A stretch of 64,000 bases of DNA, from contig CAWDDC010000004.1 of NCBI GenBank assembly GCA_963801045.1, positions 1,364,001 to 1,428,000 of the forward strand, written 5' to 3'. The notes under the pieces were generated by a model, which saw only the letters and a program-made list of their open reading frames with translations, had not been told where the DNA came from and searched no databases. Positions 38,130 through 47,266 of this stretch are shown here, piece after piece. The stretch is from JACCWP01 sp963801045. Lineage in GTDB: Bacteria > Actinomycetota > Actinomycetes > Propionibacteriales > Nocardioidaceae. Each line of letters opens with the position of its first letter. Within the stretch, counting starts at the first letter, position 1. A program made the translations under genes and the position numbers.

Positions 38130-40871
38130 GTGGCTGACCCGTCGACCGCTTCGCCCGCGCCACCGGCCCCACCGGCGGCACCGGCCCGGCTGCTGCTGCT
38201 GGACGGTCACTCGCTGGCCTACCGGGCCTTCTTCGCCCTGCCGGTCGAGAACTTCTCCACCACCACCGGCCAGCACACCAACGCGGTCTACGGCTTCACC
38301 TCGATGTTGATCAACGTGCTGCGCGACGAGGCGCCGACGCACGTCGCGGTCGCGTTCGACGTGTCCCGCGAGACGTTCCGCAAGCAGGAGTACTCCGCGT
38401 ACAAGGCAAACCGCAGCACGTCACCGAGCGAGTTCGCCGGTCAGGTCTCGCTGGTCAAGGAGGTGCTCACCGCGCTGCGGGTGCCGATGCTGGAGAAGGA
38501 GGGCTACGAGGCCGACGACATCATCGCCACCCTGGCCACGCAGGCCGAGGACCAGGCGATGGAGGTCCTCATCGTCTCCGGCGACCGCGACGTCTTCCAG
38601 CTGGTCGGCGACACGACGATGATCCTGTACCCGGTCCGCGGCGTCAGCGAGCTGACCCGCATGACGCCGGACGCCGTCCGGACCAAGTACGGCGTCGACC
38701 CCTCGCACTACCCCGACCTCGCCGCCCTGGTGGGCGAGTCCAGCGACAACCTGCCGGGCGTGCCGGGCGTCGGGCCCAAGACCGCGGCCAAGTGGATCGG
38801 GCAGTACGGCGACCTCGACGGCGTGGTCGCGGCGGTCGACGAGGTCACGGGCAAGGCGGGCGACTCGCTGCGCGAGCACCTGCCCGACGTGATCCGCAAC
38901 CGCCGCATCAACCAGCTGGTGCGTGACCTCGAGCTCCCGGTCGGGGTGCACGACCTCGCGGTCCGGCCGTGGGACCGCGACGCCGTGCACCAGGTCTTCG
39001 ACGGCCTCGAGTTCCGGGTCCTGCGGGACCGGCTGTTCGAGACCCTCTCCGCCGACGAGCCCACCGCCGACGTCGGCTTCGAGATGGTGGGCGCCGAGCT
39101 GCGCCGCGGCGAGGTGGCCGGCTGGCTGACCGAGCACGCACCGGCCGCGGCCCGGGTGGGTGTGCACGTGGTCGGCTCGTGGGGTGCCGGCACCGGTCGG
39201 GTCGACGGTGTCGCGCTCGCGGCGGCCGAGGGTCCGGCGGCCTACCTCGACCTCACCGCCGAGCGCGGCGAGCTCGACGACGACGACCAGGCGGCGCTGG
39301 GGGCCTGGCTGGCCGACCCGGAGCGACCCAAGGTGCTGCACGACGCCAAGGGACCTGCCCTCGCCCTGGCGGCCCGCGGCTGGCCGCTGCAGGGGCTCGT
39401 GTCCGACACCGCCCTGGCGGCCTACCTGGCCCGTCCGGACCAGCGCTCCTACGACCTGGCCGACCTGACCGTGCGCTACCTCAAGCGCGAGCTGCGGGGT
39501 GACGACGAGGCCGGCGACGCCGACCAGCTCGCCCTCGACCTCGGTGAGGGCGGGCCGGAGGCGTCGTCACAGGCGGCGATGCTGCGAGCCCGCGCGACGG
39601 TCGACCTGGCCGACGCCCTGGCCGACGATCTCGACGACCGCGGCGGCTCCCGGCTGCTGGGCGAGGTCGAGCTGCCGCTGATCGGGGTGCTCGGCGACAT
39701 GGAGCGCACCGGCATCGCCGTCGACGACCCGCACCTGGCCCGGCTCGAGGACGACTTCGCCGTGCTGGTGCGCCAGGCCGCGGACGCGGCGTACGAGGAG
39801 ATCGGCGAGCAGATCAACCTCGGCTCGCCCAAGCAGCTGCAGGTGGTGCTGTTCGAGAAGCTCGAGATGCCCAAGACCAAGCGCACCAAGACCGGCTGGA
39901 CCACCGATGCCGAGGCGCTGCAGACGCTGTACGTCAAGACCGAGCACCCGTTCCTCATGCACCTGCTGGCGCACCGCGACGCGACCCGACTGCGGTCCAC
40001 CGTCGAGGGTCTGCGCAAGACGGTCAGTGCGCAGGGCCGCATCCACACCACGTTCAACCAGACCATCGCCGCGACCGGGCGGCTGTCGTCGACCGATCCC
40101 AACCTGCAGAACATCCCGATCCGCACGGAGTCAGGCCGCCGCATCCGGGAGGCGTTCGTGGTGGGGGAGGCCTTCGAGTGCCTGCTGACCGCCGACTACA
40201 GCCAGATCGAGATGCGGATCATGGCGCACCTGTCCGACGACGCCGACCTGGTCGCTGCGTTCAAGTCCGGGGCGGACTTCCACACCGTGACCGCTGCCCG
40301 CGTCTTCTCGGTCGAGCCCGAGGCCGTCACGCCGGCGATGCGCGCCAAGATCAAGGCGATGAACTACGGGCTCGCCTACGGGCTGTCCGCCTACGGCCTG
40401 TCGCAGCAGCTGCGGGTCGACACCGGCGAGGCGCAGGGGCTGATGGACGAGTACTTCGAGCGGTTCGGTGGGGTGCGTGACTACCTGCGCGGCGTCGTCG
40501 ACGAGGCGCGCCGCACCGGCTACACCGAGACCCTGCTGGGCCGGCGGCGCTACCTGCCCGACCTCACCAGTGACAACCGCCAGCGCCGCGAGATGGCCGA
40601 GCGGATGGCCCTGAACGCACCCATCCAGGGCTCGGCCGCCGACATCATCAAGGTCGCGATGCTCGGGGTGCACCAGGCCCTGGAGGCCTCCGACCTCGAT
40701 TCGCGGATGCTGCTGCAGGTGCACGACGAGCTGGTGCTCGAGGTGGCGCCCGCCGAGCGCGATGCCGTGGAAGACCTGGTCCGCACCCAGATGGCGGGCG
40801 CCGCCGACCTGACGGTGGCACTCGACGTGTCGGTCGGGGTGGGGCGCACCTGGCACGAGGCCGGGCACTGA
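38130..40871 (+). CDS. polA: DNA polymerase I
   Basis: The 913-residue repair polymerase has a 5'-3' exonuclease domain (about 20-310, LLLLDGHSLAYRAFFALP, VAFDVSRETFR, GVPGVGPKTAAKW). A degenerate 3'-5' exonuclease-like domain follows, then the polymerase domain. Polymerase motifs are A (LLTADYSQIEMRIMAHLS), B (RAKIKAMNYGLAYGLSAYG) and C (LLQVHDELVLEV). The middle domain lacks the usual proofreading acidic residues, as in other actinobacteria. GTG 38130 was chosen because TAGAGT lies seven bases before it; the long open frame upstream overlaps the liv genes in antisense. It removes RNA primers and fills repair gaps. Confidence 0.97.
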   Translation: MADPSTASPAPPAPPAAPARLLLLDGHSLAYRAFFALPVENFSTTTGQHTNAVYGFTSMLINVLRDEAPTHVAVAFDVSRETFRKQEYSAYKANRSTSPSEFAGQVSLVKEVLTALRVPMLEKEGYEADDIIATLATQAEDQAMEVLIVSGDRDVFQLVGDTTMILYPVRGVSELTRMTPDAVRTKYGVDPSHYPDLAALVGESSDNLPGVPGVGPKTAAKWIGQYGDLDGVVAAVDEVTGKAGDSLREHLPDVIRNRRINQLVRDLELPVGVHDLAVRPWDRDAVHQVFDGLEFRVLRDRLFETLSADEPTADVGFEMVGAELRRGEVAGWLTEHAPAAARVGVHVVGSWGAGTGRVDGVALAAAEGPAAYLDLTAERGELDDDDQAALGAWLADPERPKVLHDAKGPALALAARGWPLQGLVSDTALAAYLARPDQRSYDLADLTVRYLKRELRGDDEAGDADQLALDLGEGGPEASSQAAMLRARATVDLADALADDLDDRGGSRLLGEVELPLIGVLGDMERTGIAVDDPHLARLEDDFAVLVRQAADAAYEEIGEQINLGSPKQLQVVLFEKLEMPKTKRTKTGWTTDAEALQTLYVKTEHPFLMHLLAHRDATRLRSTVEGLRKTVSAQGRIHTTFNQTIAATGRLSSTDPNLQNIPIRTESGRRIREAFVVGEAFECLLTADYSQIEMRIMAHLSDDADLVAAFKSGADFHTVTAARVFSVEPEAVTPAMRAKIKAMNYGLAYGLSAYGLSQQLRVDTGEAQGLMDEYFERFGGVRDYLRGVVDEARRTGYTETLLGRRRYLPDLTSDNRQRREMAERMALNAPIQGSAADIIKVAMLGVHQALEASDLDSRMLLQVHDELVLEVAPAERDAVEDLVRTQMAGAADLTVALDVSVGVGRTWHEAGH

Positions 40872-40872
40872 C

Positions 40873-41571
40873 CTAGATCAGCGGGCCGTACCCCGGCGGT
40901 GGTGGCGGTGGCCCGGGTGGGGTCTGCGTGGAGCTCGAGCCGCGGACGGCGAACCAGATGCCGCCGCCGAGCAGTAGCAGGAAGCCGAGGCCGCCGGCCG
41001 CGACAGTGGCCGCGATGACCAGGCCACCGCCGATGAACGAGTCGACGGTCTCCTCGATGTTGATGCCGGTGCCCACGCCGACGCTCGTGACGTCCCGGCT
41101 GGGTCGCGTGGTGCTGATCGTGTACGTGCCGGGTTCGGAGATGGTGAACTCGCCGATCACGACGGCGTCGTAGTTCTGCGTGCTCGACACGCTGTCGATG
41201 AACGCGTCGTCGAGTGGCACCGGGTCGCCGTCCGGTCCGGTGACCTTGATCCGTGGCTCGGTGAACGCGAGAGCCTCGAGCGTCGTCCCCGGCTGGTCAC
41301 CGGACCGCACGCGTCCGGTCGGGACGTTGTGGGTGAGCCGGGGGCCGAAGGCCACCACCCGGTAGCGCTCGTCGTCGAGCGTCACGTCGTCGCTGTCGGG
41401 CACCTCCAGCTCGGTGACCAGGTTCGCCCGCAGGTTGATCGCGTCGGCCGCCGAGTCGACGAGGCGCGTGCCGTACACGTACGAGCCCACGAAGAAGCCC
41501 ACGCCGCCGGCGATCATCAGCACGACGCCGAGGATCATCACGAGCACCGGTCCACGACGGCTGCGACTCAC
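40873..41571 (-). CDS. two-helix membrane protein of unknown function
   Basis: The 232-residue protein has one helix near residues 8-30 (VLVMILGVVLMIAGGVGFFVGSYVYG) and another near 185-212. Between them is an extracytoplasmic domain of about 150 residues with beta-strand character (VVIGEFTISEPGTYTISTT). A Pro-rich tail (TPPGPPPPPPGYGP) ends the protein. The fold suggests a surface beta-sandwich, but I recognise no family with confidence. GTG 41571 has TATGGT six bases upstream (complement of 41578-41583). It converges on polA with one base between stops. Confidence 0.75.
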   Translation of the reverse strand: MSRSRRGPVLVMILGVVLMIAGGVGFFVGSYVYGTRLVDSAADAINLRANLVTELEVPDSDDVTLDDERYRVVAFGPRLTHNVPTGRVRSGDQPGTTLEALAFTEPRIKVTGPDGDPVPLDDAFIDSVSSTQNYDAVVIGEFTISEPGTYTISTTRPSRDVTSVGVGTGINIEETVDSFIGGGLVIAATVAAGGLGFLLLLGGGIWFAVRGSSSTQTPPGPPPPPPGYGPLI

Positions 41572-41577
41572 GGCCTG

Positions 41578-41583
41578 ACCATA
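41578..41583 (-). promoter_or_regulatory. leaderless-type -10 box (TATGGT)
   Basis: On the minus strand TATGGT, six bases, then GTG 41571. It serves the two-helix membrane protein gene. The rest of the 132-base gap to the M36 peptidase gene shows only that gene's AAAGGA ribosome binding site. Confidence 0.45.
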
Positions 41584-41703
41584 CGCGGGCCACGGCCGCG
41601 GGTACGTCCGTAACCCCTGAACCGCCGAGGCGTTGAAGGGGTGAATGACCGATTCGCGGGCCCCTGTCGGGGAGGGGGCGGCTCGCACGAAAGGACACCA
41701 CTC

Positions 41704-44700
41704 GTGCGCAAGCCACTTCCGCGACCGCGGATCCGGCGAGCCCTGCGACGCTCCGGACTTGCCACCGGCGTCGTCACCCTCGTCGCCGTCGCCCTGATCG
41801 CCACCCCGGTGGCCGGGGCGACCGGCACGGCACCGGCGGCAGTGCCCGCCGCGGCGGCCGACCCGCAGGATCTCCCCGAGCCGTTCACCGCGGCGGCGAC
41901 CGGACTGGCCGACGTCGACGTGCGCGAGTCGATCGCACCCACCGGCGCGCAGCGGGCGGCCGCCCGTCAGCTCGGCGCCACCGTGCGGTGGGGCCGCTAC
42001 GGAACGCCGCGCAGCGTGCTCGCCACCCAGGGACTGCTCGGCCCGCGTACCGACAGGTCGGCCGTGCGCACCGCACGCGGGTGGCTGGTGCGGCACGCCG
42101 ACCTGCTCGGGCTGGCGCCGGCACGGCTGCGGCCCGCGACGCTGGAGCTGGTCAACGACCAGCGGATGTCGTTCAGCGACGGCCACGCCGTGCTGTTCCG
42201 ACAGACCTGGGGCGGCCTCGACTCCGCCGTCGACGGCATGGTGACGGTCGGCGTCGGTGCCGCCGGAGTCGCGTACGTGTCGTCGTCGCTGGCCAAGGCG
42301 ACCGAGACTCCGAGCACCGACGACCTGATGGCACCGGCCGAGGCCTGGCTGGCAGCGGCCGACGACGTCGACCTCGACGTGTCTGCCCGTGACGTCGACG
42401 AGTCGGCGAGGTCAGCCGCCGGCTGGACCACCTTCGAGGTGTCCGGTCTCGCCCAGCCGCAGCAGGCGCGGCTTCGGGCGCTTGCACTCCCGGACGGCAC
42501 CGTGCGGCCGGTCTTCGAGACCAACGTGGTCGACGCGCGAGCCGACGAGACGCTCGCGCACACGTCCTACGTCGACGCCGCCGACGGCACCGTGCTGGTG
42601 CGGCACAACCAGGTGGACAACCTCTCGGCGACGGCGGCGGCAGCTCCGACGAACGGCCAGTTCTCGGGTGCGATCACCGCCACCGACTGTGGACCGGACC
42701 ACGAGTTCACCGTCGACGCCGACCAGGAGTCGATCACGGTGACCGCGGCCGCGGCGATCGCTACCAACGACATCGTCGTCTTGCTGCGCCACGAGGGCGC
42801 AACCGTCGCCGCCTCTGACACCGGCACCAGCCCGGAGGCGGTCGTCTACTCGCCGGCGACACTGGAGCCCGGCCTGTACGCGGCCCGGGTGTGCCCGTTC
42901 GACGACCCGACGGTGCCGTTCACGGCACCCGGTGACTACGCCGGGACGTACGCCACGTCCGACGTCGAGCAGCCGCAGCCGCCGGAGTCGTACCCGCCGA
43001 TCTGGCAGACGTACCTGGCCAACCCGGCGCTGAACTTCTCGCCGACCGCCGGTGCCGGCCCGCGGGCGAACGCCTGTTGGGCGGGCCGGCCGGCGCGTGC
43101 TCTCGCGTGCAGCAACCCGCCGGGGCCGCTGATCAACCTGGCGGCGCGCGGGCCCTGGGACTACGACTTCACGACGAACGCGCCCACCGAGACGACCGCC
43201 GGCAACGCCGCCCTCACCGCGGAGGCGTGGACGACGCCGTTGTCCCCCGGTGCGTTCGGGCAGCGTCCGGCCCAGCCGGACCGCACGTACGACGACCCGT
43301 TCGTCGACACGTGGAACAACCAGCGTTGCAACCCGACGACCCTGGTGGCGGGTGGCAACGACATCCTCGCGTCGGTCACGAACCTGTTCGCGACCCACAA
43401 CCGGATGCACGACTACGCCTACTACCTCGGCTTCACCGAGGCCAACTACAACCTGCAGCAGACCAACTTCGGCGGCGCCGGCCTCGGCCAGGACCCCGAG
43501 ATCGGCAACGTCCAGGCCGGTGCCATCACCGGCGGCGCGCCCAGCTACCTGGGTCGCGACAACGCCAACCAGATCACCCTGCAGGACGGCACGCCGGGCA
43601 TCACCAACCAGTACCTGTTCCAGCCGATCGCGGGTGCGTTCTACTCCCCGTGCGTCGACGGCGACCTCGACACCAGTGTGATCGGGCACGAGTACACGCA
43701 CGCGATCACCAACCGGATGGTCGGCGGGCCGGACCAGAACCTCAGCGGGTTCCAGGCCGGGTCGATGGGGGAGTCCTGGGGAGACCTGGTGGCACTGGAG
43801 TACCTGTTCTCGCACCACTACTCGACCGGTGCGCCGCCCTGGGTCGAGGGCCCGTACGTGACCGGCAACCGGGTGACCGGCATTCGCAACTACGCGCTCG
43901 ACCGTAACCCCCTGCAGTACGGCGACATCGGCTACGACGTGACCGGGCCCGAGGTGCATGCCGACGGCGAGGTGTGGAGCGCAGTGATGTTCGACGTCCG
44001 GCAGGCGCTGGTCGACAAGTGGGATGCCGCCTTCGACTACGACGACCGGGCGCTGCAGCGCAGCTGTGCGCAAGGCCTTTCCCACCGGTCTGGCCCGCGG
44101 ACGCCGCTCGACCCGGGCAGCTGCCCGGGCAACCGCCGGTGGGTCGCGCTGATGTTCGACTCGTTCCTGCTGCAGCAGCCGGCGACCAGCATGCTGGACG
44201 CCCGCGACGCCCTCGTGGCCGCGGACCTGCTGCGCTTCGACGGTGCCAACCGGGCCGCGATCTGGCGCGCGTTCGCGAGCGACGGCATGGGCAGCGACGC
44301 GAGCACAACAGACACCGAGGACGGCCAGCCGAGGCCCGGCTACGCGGCGCCGTTCAACGCCGAGGGCACGCTCCAGGTCCGGGCGGTGGACCCGGCCGGC
44401 GACCCAGTGCAGGGCCGGCTCATGGTCGGCAGCTACGAGGCGCGGGCGACCCCCGCGGCCGACACCGTTCCCGGCACCCCGCGGAACGCGTCGTTGCCGA
44501 TGGTGCCGGGGACGTACCGGCTCACGTTCGCGGCCGACGGCTACGGCATCAGCCACGCCACGGCGCAGATCACCGCGGGCCAGACGACCCGCAAGACGCT
44601 GCGGCTGCGGCCGAACCTGGCCTCCGTCAACGGCGGCGCCACCCTTGCCGGTGCGACCGCAGGCTCGCTGAACGCCGGGTCGTTGCTCGACGACACCGAG

Positions 44701-45225
44701 TCGACCAACTGGGGCGGGATCACCACCGGCACCGGTGTCGACACCAGCCACCCGTTCGTGCAGGTCGACCTGGCCGGCGGCGCCCACCTGCTGTCGACCG
44801 TGCGGGTCAGCGCGATGCTGTCGCCGGCCGCCGCCGACGACGAGGACCAGGACTCGGGCAGCCGCTTCACCGCCGTGCGCAGGTTCGCGATCGAGGTGTG
44901 TGTGCAGTCGGCCGGCCGCGACTGCAGCTCCACCGCACCGTCAGGCGCCGGCGCGGCGTACCAGCGGATCTACACCAGCCCGGCGGGGGCGTTCCCGGGC
45001 AGTGCGCCCCGGCCGCTGGCGCCGCAGCTGCTGCTGCGCGGCTTCGACGTGCCCGACCGGCAGGCCACGCACGTGCGACTGGTCGTGCTGCAGAACCAGT
45101 GCACGGGTGCTGGGGCCTACGCGGGCGAGCAGGACGACGACCCGCTGAACGCCACCGACTGCGCGTCCGCCAGCGACCGGGACGAGCTCGTGCACGCTGC
45201 TGAGCTGCAGGTGTTCGGCGGCTGA
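41704..45225 (+). CDS. secreted M36 (fungalysin-type) metallopeptidase
   Basis: The 1,173-residue preproprotein has a signal peptide (RRALRRSGLATGVVTLVAVALIATPVAGA) and a propeptide of the FTP type (about 60-300). A catalytic domain follows with the zinc site H662-E663-x-x-H666 (VIGHEYTHAITNR) and third ligand E690 (GSMGESWGDLVALEYLF), the M36 arrangement. After about residue 880 come a PEGA/carboxypeptidase-regulatory-like beta domain (LQVRAVDPAGDPVQGRLMVG...TLRLRP) and a discoidin-like domain (FVQVDLAGGAHLLSTVRVS) that may anchor it to surfaces or polymers. GTG 41704 follows AAAGGA and starts the signal peptide. It digests proteins outside the cell; substrate is unknown. Confidence 0.92.
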   Translation: MRKPLPRPRIRRALRRSGLATGVVTLVAVALIATPVAGATGTAPAAVPAAAADPQDLPEPFTAAATGLADVDVRESIAPTGAQRAAARQLGATVRWGRYGTPRSVLATQGLLGPRTDRSAVRTARGWLVRHADLLGLAPARLRPATLELVNDQRMSFSDGHAVLFRQTWGGLDSAVDGMVTVGVGAAGVAYVSSSLAKATETPSTDDLMAPAEAWLAAADDVDLDVSARDVDESARSAAGWTTFEVSGLAQPQQARLRALALPDGTVRPVFETNVVDARADETLAHTSYVDAADGTVLVRHNQVDNLSATAAAAPTNGQFSGAITATDCGPDHEFTVDADQESITVTAAAAIATNDIVVLLRHEGATVAASDTGTSPEAVVYSPATLEPGLYAARVCPFDDPTVPFTAPGDYAGTYATSDVEQPQPPESYPPIWQTYLANPALNFSPTAGAGPRANACWAGRPARALACSNPPGPLINLAARGPWDYDFTTNAPTETTAGNAALTAEAWTTPLSPGAFGQRPAQPDRTYDDPFVDTWNNQRCNPTTLVAGGNDILASVTNLFATHNRMHDYAYYLGFTEANYNLQQTNFGGAGLGQDPEIGNVQAGAITGGAPSYLGRDNANQITLQDGTPGITNQYLFQPIAGAFYSPCVDGDLDTSVIGHEYTHAITNRMVGGPDQNLSGFQAGSMGESWGDLVALEYLFSHHYSTGAPPWVEGPYVTGNRVTGIRNYALDRNPLQYGDIGYDVTGPEVHADGEVWSAVMFDVRQALVDKWDAAFDYDDRALQRSCAQGLSHRSGPRTPLDPGSCPGNRRWVALMFDSFLLQQPATSMLDARDALVAADLLRFDGANRAAIWRAFASDGMGSDASTTDTEDGQPRPGYAAPFNAEGTLQVRAVDPAGDPVQGRLMVGSYEARATPAADTVPGTPRNASLPMVPGTYRLTFAADGYGISHATAQITAGQTTRKTLRLRPNLASVNGGATLAGATAGSLNAGSLLDDTESTNWGGITTGTGVDTSHPFVQVDLAGGAHLLSTVRVSAMLSPAAADDEDQDSGSRFTAVRRFAIEVCVQSAGRDCSSTAPSGAGAAYQRIYTSPAGAFPGSAPRPLAPQLLLRGFDVPDRQATHVRLVVLQNQCTGAGAYAGEQDDDPLNATDCASASDRDELVHAAELQVFGG

Positions 45226-45252
45226 CCTGGCCCCGCGCCGGTGGGGGGCGCG

Positions 45253-45282
45253 TTGACCGTCGTCGGCGGGCCCCCGTACGCT
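45253..45282 (+). promoter_or_regulatory. SigA-type promoter for rpsA (TTGACC, 18 bases, TACGCT)
   Basis: TTGACC (45253-45258) and TACGCT (45277-45282) with an 18-base spacer make the best two-part promoter in the window. Transcription would start near 45289, leaving about 160 bases of leader before rpsA. Confidence 0.7.
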
Positions 45283-45315
45283 GGACGTTGCGTTGCGGCC
45301 TGCACGCCCTCGGAC

Positions 45316-45377
45316 CGAGCAGGCGCGTGCTCGCACCGAGTCGATCGGCGCCGGTTGCCGCCCGGGTGGCGGACCGG
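45316..45377 (+). promoter_or_regulatory. structured 5' leader of rpsA
   Basis: Two hairpins are visible. CGAGCA/TGCTCG (45316-45321/45328-45333) encloses a six-base loop. CCGGT...CCGCC pairs with GGCGG-ACCGG (45351-45377) around CGGGT, with a two-base bulge. S1 is known to repress its own translation in E. coli; a similar role for this leader is inference. Confidence 0.4.
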
Positions 45378-45448
45378 CCCCCTCACCTCTTGCGGACCAG
45401 GGTCGCCGCGCGCCCAGCACGATTCCTGTCCCGGAGACCACCTACCCC

Positions 45449-46990
45449 ATGACGACCACCAGCATCGCGGCTACCCCTGTCGATGGCTCTGCCGACGGCT
45501 CGACCCCCCAGGTCGCCGTCAACGACATCGGCACGGAAGAGGAGTTCCTCGCCGCGATCGACGAGACCATCAAGTACTTCAACGACGGCGACATCGTCGA
45601 GGGCACCATCGTCAAGGTGGACCGCGACGAGGTCCTGCTCGACATCGGCTACAAGACCGAGGGCGTCATCCCCTCGCGTGAGCTGTCCATCAAGCATGAT
45701 GTCGACCCCAACGAGGTCGTCGCAGTCGGCGACGCCGTCGAGGCCCTGGTCCTGCAGAAGGAGGACAAGGAGGGCCGGCTGATCCTGTCCAAGAAGCGCG
45801 CCCAGTACGAGCGCGCCTGGGGCACGATCGAGCAGATCAAGGAGGAGGACGGCGTCGTCACCGGCACCGTCATCGAGGTCGTCAAGGGTGGCCTGATCCT
45901 CGACATCGGCCTGCGCGGCTTCCTGCCCGCGTCGCTGGTCGAGATGCGCCGGGTCCGCGACCTGCAGCCCTACGTGGGCCGCGAGATCGAGGCCAAGATC
46001 ATCGAGCTGGACAAGAACCGCAACAACGTCGTGCTGTCGCGCCGGGCGTGGCTCGAGCAGACGCAGAGCGAGGTCCGGCAGAACTTCCTCACCCAGCTGC
46101 AGAAGGGCCAGATCCGCAAGGGCGTCGTGTCGTCGATCGTCAACTTCGGCGCGTTCGTCGACCTCGGCGGGGTCGACGGCCTGGTGCACGTGTCCGAGCT
46201 GTCCTGGAAGCACATCGACCACCCCAGCGAGGTCGTCGAGGTGGGCCAGGAGGTCACCGTCGAGGTGCTCGACGTCGACATGGACCGCGAGCGGGTCTCG
46301 CTGTCGCTCAAGGCGACCCAGGAGGACCCCTGGCAGCACTTCGCCCGCACCCACCAGATCGGCCAGATCGTGCCGGGCAAGGTCACCAAGCTGGTGCCCT
46401 TCGGCTCGTTCGTCCGGGTCGAGGAGGGCATCGAGGGCCTGGTGCACATCTCCGAGCTGGCCGAGCGCCACGTCGAGATCCCCGAGCAGGTCGTGCAGGT
46501 CAACGACGCGGTGATGGTCAAGATCATCGACATCGACCTCGAGCGGCGCCGCATCTCGCTGTCGCTCAAGCAGGCCAACGAGAACGTCGCGGTCACCGAC
46601 GAGCAGTTCGACCCGTCGCTCTACGGCATGACGGCCAGCTACGACGACCAGGGCAACTACATCTACCCCGAGGGCTTCGACCCCGAGACCGGCGAGTGGC
46701 TGCCCGGTCACGAGGAGGCCCAGACCAAGTGGGAGCAGCAGTACGCCGAGGCGCACGCCCGCTGGGAGGCGCACAAGCAGCAGATCGAGGACGCCAAGAA
46801 GGCCGACCTCGAGGCGGGCGAGGTGTCCAGCTACAGCAGCGACACCGACGAGGCCGGTGACGAGGCCACACCCAGCACCGGGACCCCGGCGTCGACGTCG
46901 ACGCCGGCACCGCCCGCGACCGACTCCGAGGGCGCGCTCGCGTCCGACGAGGCGCTGCAGGCGCTGCGGGAGAAGCTCACCGGCGGCTGA
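45449..46990 (+). CDS. rpsA: 30S ribosomal protein S1
   Basis: The 513-residue protein has four S1 RNA-binding domains (about 45-115, 130-200, 218-288, 303-375), the actinobacterial number. Repeated GxVxxxxxFGxFVxL-type cores are visible, for example SSIVNFGAFVDLGGVDGLVHVSELSWKH. The C-terminal 110 residues are acidic and Ser/Thr-rich. S1 helps mRNA reach the ribosome. ATG 45449 was chosen for the family-typical MTTTSIA start; the frame is open upstream but overlaps the leader structures. The ribosome binding site GGAGA is rather distant (12 bases). Confidence 0.96.
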   Translation: MTTTSIAATPVDGSADGSTPQVAVNDIGTEEEFLAAIDETIKYFNDGDIVEGTIVKVDRDEVLLDIGYKTEGVIPSRELSIKHDVDPNEVVAVGDAVEALVLQKEDKEGRLILSKKRAQYERAWGTIEQIKEEDGVVTGTVIEVVKGGLILDIGLRGFLPASLVEMRRVRDLQPYVGREIEAKIIELDKNRNNVVLSRRAWLEQTQSEVRQNFLTQLQKGQIRKGVVSSIVNFGAFVDLGGVDGLVHVSELSWKHIDHPSEVVEVGQEVTVEVLDVDMDRERVSLSLKATQEDPWQHFARTHQIGQIVPGKVTKLVPFGSFVRVEEGIEGLVHISELAERHVEIPEQVVQVNDAVMVKIIDIDLERRRISLSLKQANENVAVTDEQFDPSLYGMTASYDDQGNYIYPEGFDPETGEWLPGHEEAQTKWEQQYAEAHARWEAHKQQIEDAKKADLEAGEVSSYSSDTDEAGDEATPSTGTPASTSTPAPPATDSEGALASDEALQALREKLTGG

Positions 46991-47019
46991 TCGGCGTCGG
47001 CTGGCCGCGAGGCCACGAG

Positions 47020-47050
47020 GCGGCCCCCGCTCCACCCGGGCGGGGGCCTC
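47020..47050 (+). terminator. hairpin terminator after rpsA
   Basis: GGCCCCCGC (47022-47030) pairs with GCGGGGGCC (47040-47048) around a nine-base loop. There is no U-tract, which is common for high-G+C terminators. It sits 32 bases after the rpsA stop. Confidence 0.6.
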
Positions 47051-47071
47051 GTCGTCGCGCAGGGGTCCCGG

Positions 47072-47182
47072 TCAGTACCGGCCGCGGGTGCCACGACCGC
47101 CGAGCGGGTCCCGCAGGACCGCGCCGATCAGGAAGACGAACAGGACGAAGGACAGGACCAGGAAGATCAGGACCGCGAACAT
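47072..47182 (-). CDS. 36-residue single-helix membrane protein
   Basis: ATG 47182 on the minus strand opens MFAVLIFLVLSFVLFVFLIG, followed by a basic, Gly/Arg-rich tail (GGRGTRGRY) and TGA at 47074-47072. One continuous helix (residues 2-23) with a positive C-terminus suggests an N-out/C-in membrane peptide. I know no family. It is divergent from the GlxA-type regulator, with 84 bases between starts, and a perfect palindrome begins one base before its ATG. It could be a regulated membrane peptide; coding status is supported by composition and context only. Confidence 0.5.
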   Translation of the reverse strand: MFAVLIFLVLSFVLFVFLIGAVLRDPLGGRGTRGRY

Positions 47183-47254
47183 GGCAGTAATACTGCCCGG
47201 AGTGATATCCTGCCACTAGTGGCGGTAATGCCACCTACCAACGATATCCTGCCA
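47183..47254. promoter_or_regulatory. palindrome-rich divergent control region
   Basis: GGCAGT-AAT-ACTGCC (47183-47197) and GCCACTAGTGGC (47212-47223) are perfect palindromes, with an imperfect third, GGCGGTAATGCC (47221-47232). GATATCCTGCCA occurs twice, at 47204-47215 and 47243-47254. The shared half-site CTGCC/GGCAG suggests one DNA-binding protein, most simply the regulator encoded next door. Confidence 0.65.
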
Positions 47255-47266
47255 GGGAGCGCGCGG

